A stretch of DNA of 14,809 nucleotides from Bacillota bacterium (GTDB lineage: Bacteria; Bacillota; UBA4882; UBA8346): the NCBI GenBank assembly GCA_023436305.1, contig JAEZJQ010000022.1, positions 1 to 14,809 on the forward strand, in the 5' to 3' direction. Both the position numbers and the translations under genes were made by a program. The notes under the pieces are model-generated. The model ran no database searches. It was given only the letters and a program-made list of their open reading frames with translations, and had not been told where the DNA came from. Every line of letters begins with the position of its first letter. The stretch's first letter is position 1. Positions 12,908 to 14,809 of this stretch are shown here, one piece after another.

Positions 12908-13785
12908 CTAACGGATGAGCAGATTTTGCAACTTTTGGTGCTTTTCCGTATATTTAGCCGCGCGATACTTGGACCGGAGCGCATACAATCCTTCCGGATC
13001 GAATTGGGGATTGCGCTCAGAAGCGAATTGTTTTTTGGCAATGCGTTTGCCAAGTTCGTCTCCCAGCTGCTTCATGTAGGCATAGGTCGCATCATCTTGG
13101 TATGTAACTGCGGCGATGTCCTCTTTGAGTTCGAACTGGAAACGACGGAAATCGATGGCGTTAGATTCTGGATCCTCGAGAATGTCAAGGGATTGAGAAC
13201 GAATGGTATCCGCACAGAACAGACTCGGTGCATTGGATGAGGAAGCCAAGATTGCCTCCAAGAGTTTCCACCGGCCGTCAGCCGGACTATCGGATTTAAG
13301 AAAGTGGGTGCGGCGTTCGGTGATATTGACCACAGTTATAATCAATGCCTTGCCGGGTCCTATCCGCTCGTTCAAGTCTGCCAGTGTGAAATCGGGGTTG
13401 CCGGTCTGCTCCCAAATTACCTTTTTCAACACACGAATCAGTTTCTTGTTGGAATACAATGAGTGCCGAAAAACAGTGAATAACAGCACAACAACCTGTT
13501 TGAGGGGACGAGGAAACCAAGCGGGCGTCAAACGGGGAAACACCTGCTAACCGACCTCTTGATAGACACGGGCGATGGCTTCCGCCTCCATGCCCAAAGC
13601 CAGTGCTCCCGTGAGGATGCGCCGGTTGAGGTGCCGGCCAGTATTTTGATCTGCGGATGATTAATGAGCGGTTTACAGCCAAGCTCGGTTTCAAGGCTCA
13701 TCAGTGCCCGCGCGATGATTAATCCCTTAATCCCGCCGCCGTCGATAGCGATGCCGGTATTCTTACGGAGAGGGTTCATCTTCAT
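12908..13785 (-). pseudogene. patatin-like phospholipase, broken by several lesions
   Basis: The start is well formed: AGGAGG is 8 bases before ATG at 13783-13785. The N-terminus carries the oxyanion motif DGGGIKG and the nucleophile motif GTSTG, as in patatin-type lipid acyl hydrolases. Three lesions follow. A one-base frameshift just after GTSTG (about 13612-13620) moves LTGALALGMEAEAIARVYQE into another frame. An in-frame TAG sits at 13547-13549. Further on, ILASSSNAPSLF runs straight into CADTIRSQSLDILEDPES near 13215, so the segment expected to hold the catalytic Asp (DGG motif) is missing. The C-terminal part, from DFRRFQFELKED to the stop at 12908, matches the fragment at 1400-1486. 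No cyclic-nucleotide synthase gene is next to it, so a CBASS effector origin is not supported. Confidence 0.85.
12937..12988 (+). repeat. 52-bp perfect direct repeat B, right copy
   Basis: Identical to 1432-1483 in the same orientation. It lies in the last codons of the patatin-like pseudogene. Similarity continues weakly to the left (TTTTGC..CTTT) and stops sharply on the right after CATACAA. Confidence 0.85.
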
Positions 13786-13807
13786 AGTTTATTCCTCCTG
13801 TAGAGTT

Positions 13808-13839
13808 CGCCGGATAACCAATTGGAAACACATCCGGCG
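13808..13839 (-). other. inverted repeat upstream of the patatin-like gene
   Basis: CGCCGGAT (13808-13815) and ATCCGGCG (13832-13839) form an 8-bp perfect stem, with CCAATTGG, itself palindromic, inside the loop. It lies about 25 bases upstream of the patatin-like start on the minus strand, so it could have been an operator or leader hairpin. Confidence 0.4.
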
Positions 13840-13905
13840 TATGAAACCCGGCGCGCACACTAGTGGTGTAGCGGTGGCCATTTTTTCCAAACCCCAGAAA
13901 TATAG

Positions 13906-14013
13906 TATGAGATTATCAACGAGATTGCTAAAGAGTACAAGCACTATTTTCGAGAAGATGTGCCGAATACTTCATGTCCCGGAGTGGTTATTATTATTTA
14001 TTTCAATCGATAG
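13906..14013 (+). other. short open stretch, possible gene remnant
   Basis: Between two stops the plus strand reads 35 codons beginning YEIINEIAKEYKHYFRED, with protein-like composition but no start codon or ribosome site. Its last bases overlap a 19-base stretch (13997-14015) that matches 1374-1392 with one difference. It could be a remnant of a deleted gene; I do not recognise it. Confidence 0.2.
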
Positions 14014-14025
14014 AGTGCTCAACTT

Positions 14026-14118
14026 TTACGGAAATTGGCGATAGCGCACGCGCTGCCCTTGAGCTACCAGCCGTTCGCCGGATTTTGGCCCTAGACTTTC
14101 AATTTCCTCGGATGAAAT
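14026..14118 (-). pseudogene. C-terminal gene fragment, unknown family
   Basis: The minus strand encodes about 30 residues including SLGPKSGERLVAQGQRVRYR and ends at TAA 14026-14028. The composition is strongly protein-like and GC-richer than the sequence to its right. The frame continues a few codons upstream into hairpin repeat A, where similarity to a gene ceases, so the rest is lost. I do not recognise the family. Confidence 0.35.
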
Positions 14119-14120
14119 AA

Positions 14121-14181
14121 ATGGACCGCAAAGCTTCGGATTTGATTCGTAAAGTGTCGAAACCGGAGCTTTTTGTTTGGG
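14121..14181 (+). repeat. Hairpin repeat A, copy 2
   Basis: Second copy of the 61-base sequence at 668-728, same orientation, five differences. The stem AAAGCTTCGG (14130-14139) against CCGGAGCTTT (14163-14172) is kept through a G-T pair, and the T-run follows. The open frame starting MDRKASDL continues here to a stop at 14229-14231 (36 residues), without a ribosome site. Confidence 0.65.
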
Positions 14182-14186
14182 AGGGG

Positions 14187-14454
14187 GAGGATAAAACACT
14201 GTCTGAACCGCTGATTTATCTGATTAAATGATTGGCATGATTGAACATTGTTTGGAGTTTGAAGATTGTGGGGATTAATCGGTTGGTTTTTTTAATCAGT
14301 GGAATCAGGTTAATCCGTTTAAACAGTGGTCAGATATTTTGGAAAAGTTGGATAAGTTTTTATAATTAATCGGGTGGGGGAGGACGATAATTATTAAGAA
14401 GAAGATTTAAATATGTATTGTATCGGAAAATATTGAGGAAAAAAGGGACCTAAA
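14187..14454. repeat. AT-rich intergenic tract with GATTAATC / TTTAATCAG-type repeats
   Basis: A gene-free stretch made of imperfect short repeats: TGATTTATCTGATTAAATGA near 14212, GGATTAATC at 14272, TTTAATCAGTGGAATCAG near 14291 and GGTTAATCC at 14308. The 14272 and 14308 blocks are near-complementary and can fold. I recall similar 'GATTAATC/TTTAATCAG' filler in many environmental genomes next to mobile genes, but cannot name a defined element. Confidence 0.4.
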
Positions 14455-14730
14455 ATGACTAATGATTTTTTGTTTAAACAATTAAAACGAGCTTATAAAA
14501 AGCTCAAGGCAAGTATATATTTTGATAAGACTCAGCTTGTTTTTAGGAATAAAATAGTTGTTTATGAAGGTATTAATAACTTGGATGTTGATGAACAACT
14601 AAAACAAATAGTAAAACTTTTAACGGGTCGTAATAATAAATGGATAGAGTATGAAAATTCATTATTGAGCTCTATAAAAGCTCTGACCTATACTCGATTT
14701 GCCGGACACAGGAGAGTTAGGGTAAAATAA
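14455..14730 (+). pseudogene. N-terminal part of a possible reverse transcriptase, apparently cut by an IS3-type element
   Basis: The frame begins MTNDFLFKQLKRAYKKLK and runs about 80 residues of charged, helical sequence (DKTQLVFRNKIVVYEG, NNKWIEYENSLLSSIKALTY). The opening resembles, from memory, the N-terminus of RNA-directed DNA polymerases of the large bacterial groups, some of which act in phage defence. None of the catalytic RT motifs lies in the window, so this is tentative. After about 14699 the sequence changes to what looks like the left end of the IS3-type element, and the last residues (RFAGHRRVRVK) are probably encoded by that element. Base use is AT-richer than in the operon. 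A GGGA about 10 bases upstream is a weak ribosome site. Confidence 0.4.
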
Positions 14731-14809
14731 ACCTGTGGGAGGCAAAAAAATGGTGAATAAAGGTAAACGTTACAATCAAGAATTTAAAGCCGATATTTTA
14801 CGACTGATC
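14699..14809 (+). mobile_element. left end of an IS3-type insertion sequence (continues past window)
   Basis: The putative end begins near TTGCCGGACACAGG. CACAGG (14707-14712) and CCTGTG (14732-14737) form a small inverted repeat ahead of the transposase gene. The precise terminal repeat cannot be fixed without the other end. Confidence 0.45.
14750..14809 (+). CDS. IS3-type transposase OrfA, N-terminus only
   Basis: Twenty codons to the window edge, reading MVNKGKRYNQEFKADILRLI. The pattern K-RY-x-x-EFK-x-x-I-x-x-L is the start of the helix-turn-helix transposase subunit (OrfA, HTH_Tnp_1 type) of IS3-like elements. GGGAGG (14737-14742) is 7 bases before the ATG. The catalytic DDE subunit (OrfB) would lie outside the window. 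Confidence 0.75.
   Translation, partial: MVNKGKRYNQEFKADILRLI

Noticed and set aside
12598..13053. Minus-strand open frame of 151 codons across the operon terminator and patatin 3' end
   Set aside because: It is out of frame with the patatin sequence it overlaps, spans the terminator, has no ribosome site, and resembles no family.
13547..13549. Possible TAG recoding to explain the in-frame stop in the patatin-like gene
   Set aside because: The transposase gene in this window ends with TAG, and the patatin gene has two further lesions, so simple decay is more likely.
12908..13785. Patatin as the effector of a CBASS defence operon
   Set aside because: No cyclic-nucleotide synthase or accessory gene is recognisable beside it; the neighbours are fragments and the operon.
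14121..14231. A 36-residue small protein starting MDRKASDL
   Set aside because: The same bases form a hairpin repeat in two places, there is no ribosome site, and the other copy's frame diverges after about 20 residues.
1..14809. CRISPR array, tRNA, rRNA or known purine riboswitch
   Set aside because: Looked for regularly spaced repeats and the familiar RNA consensus stretches; none was seen by eye.

Overview
The window looks like a chromosomal accessory region from a Bacillota-type bacterium. The clues are strong purine-rich Shine-Dalgarno sites (AAGGAG, AAAGGGG), the style of the nucleoside ABC importer, and IS200- and IS3-type elements. The genus cannot be told from the sequence. The importer's binding protein has a signal-peptidase-I type leader with no lipobox cysteine, which hints at, but does not prove, an organism with an outer membrane. 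No rRNA, tRNA or CRISPR array was seen.

Left flank (1-1500): the 3' end of an IS200-type transposase with three palindromes behind it; a small lipoprotein gene on the minus strand with its own promoter; a hairpin repeat (A, 668-728) that recurs at 14121; a minus-strand terminator; a coding-like fragment with no orthodox start; a small CxxC glutaredoxin-like gene on the minus strand; and a fragment of the 3' end of a patatin-like gene (repeat B).

Centre (1531-12744): one long plus-strand operon. A clear promoter (TTGACA, 17 bp, TACGAT) is followed at once by a perfect 14-bp inverted repeat that is the likely operator of the first gene, a GntR/HutC-type regulator. Next come a BMP/PnrA-type nucleoside-binding protein, a double-domain ABC ATPase and two permeases (a nucleoside-type importer). 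Then follow a cysteine hydrolase of the isochorismatase superfamily, a PfkB sugar/nucleoside kinase, a uridine-phosphorylase-like nucleoside phosphorylase, a BtpA/SgcQ-family TIM barrel, an iron-type alcohol dehydrogenase and a tryptophan-synthase-alpha-like TIM barrel without a beta subunit. Most enzyme genes overlap or nearly touch, and an intrinsic terminator lies at 12721-12744. My reading, an inference, is a catabolic pathway for an unusual nucleoside or nucleoside-like compound: import, phosphorolysis, phosphorylation of the sugar, retro-aldol cleavage by one of the two barrels, reduction of the released aldehyde, and hydrolysis of an amide on the base. I know of no described pathway with this gene set, so this is the best candidate for a new system here.

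Right flank (12745-14809): a patatin-like phospholipase gene with three lesions on the minus strand, whose 3' end carries a perfect 52-bp direct repeat of the fragment at 1432-1483, so the operon sits between two copies; further gene fragments; the second copy of hairpin repeat A; an AT-rich stretch of GATTAATC/TTTAATCAG-type repeats; the N-terminal part of a possible reverse transcriptase; and the start of an IS3-type transposase that appears to interrupt it.
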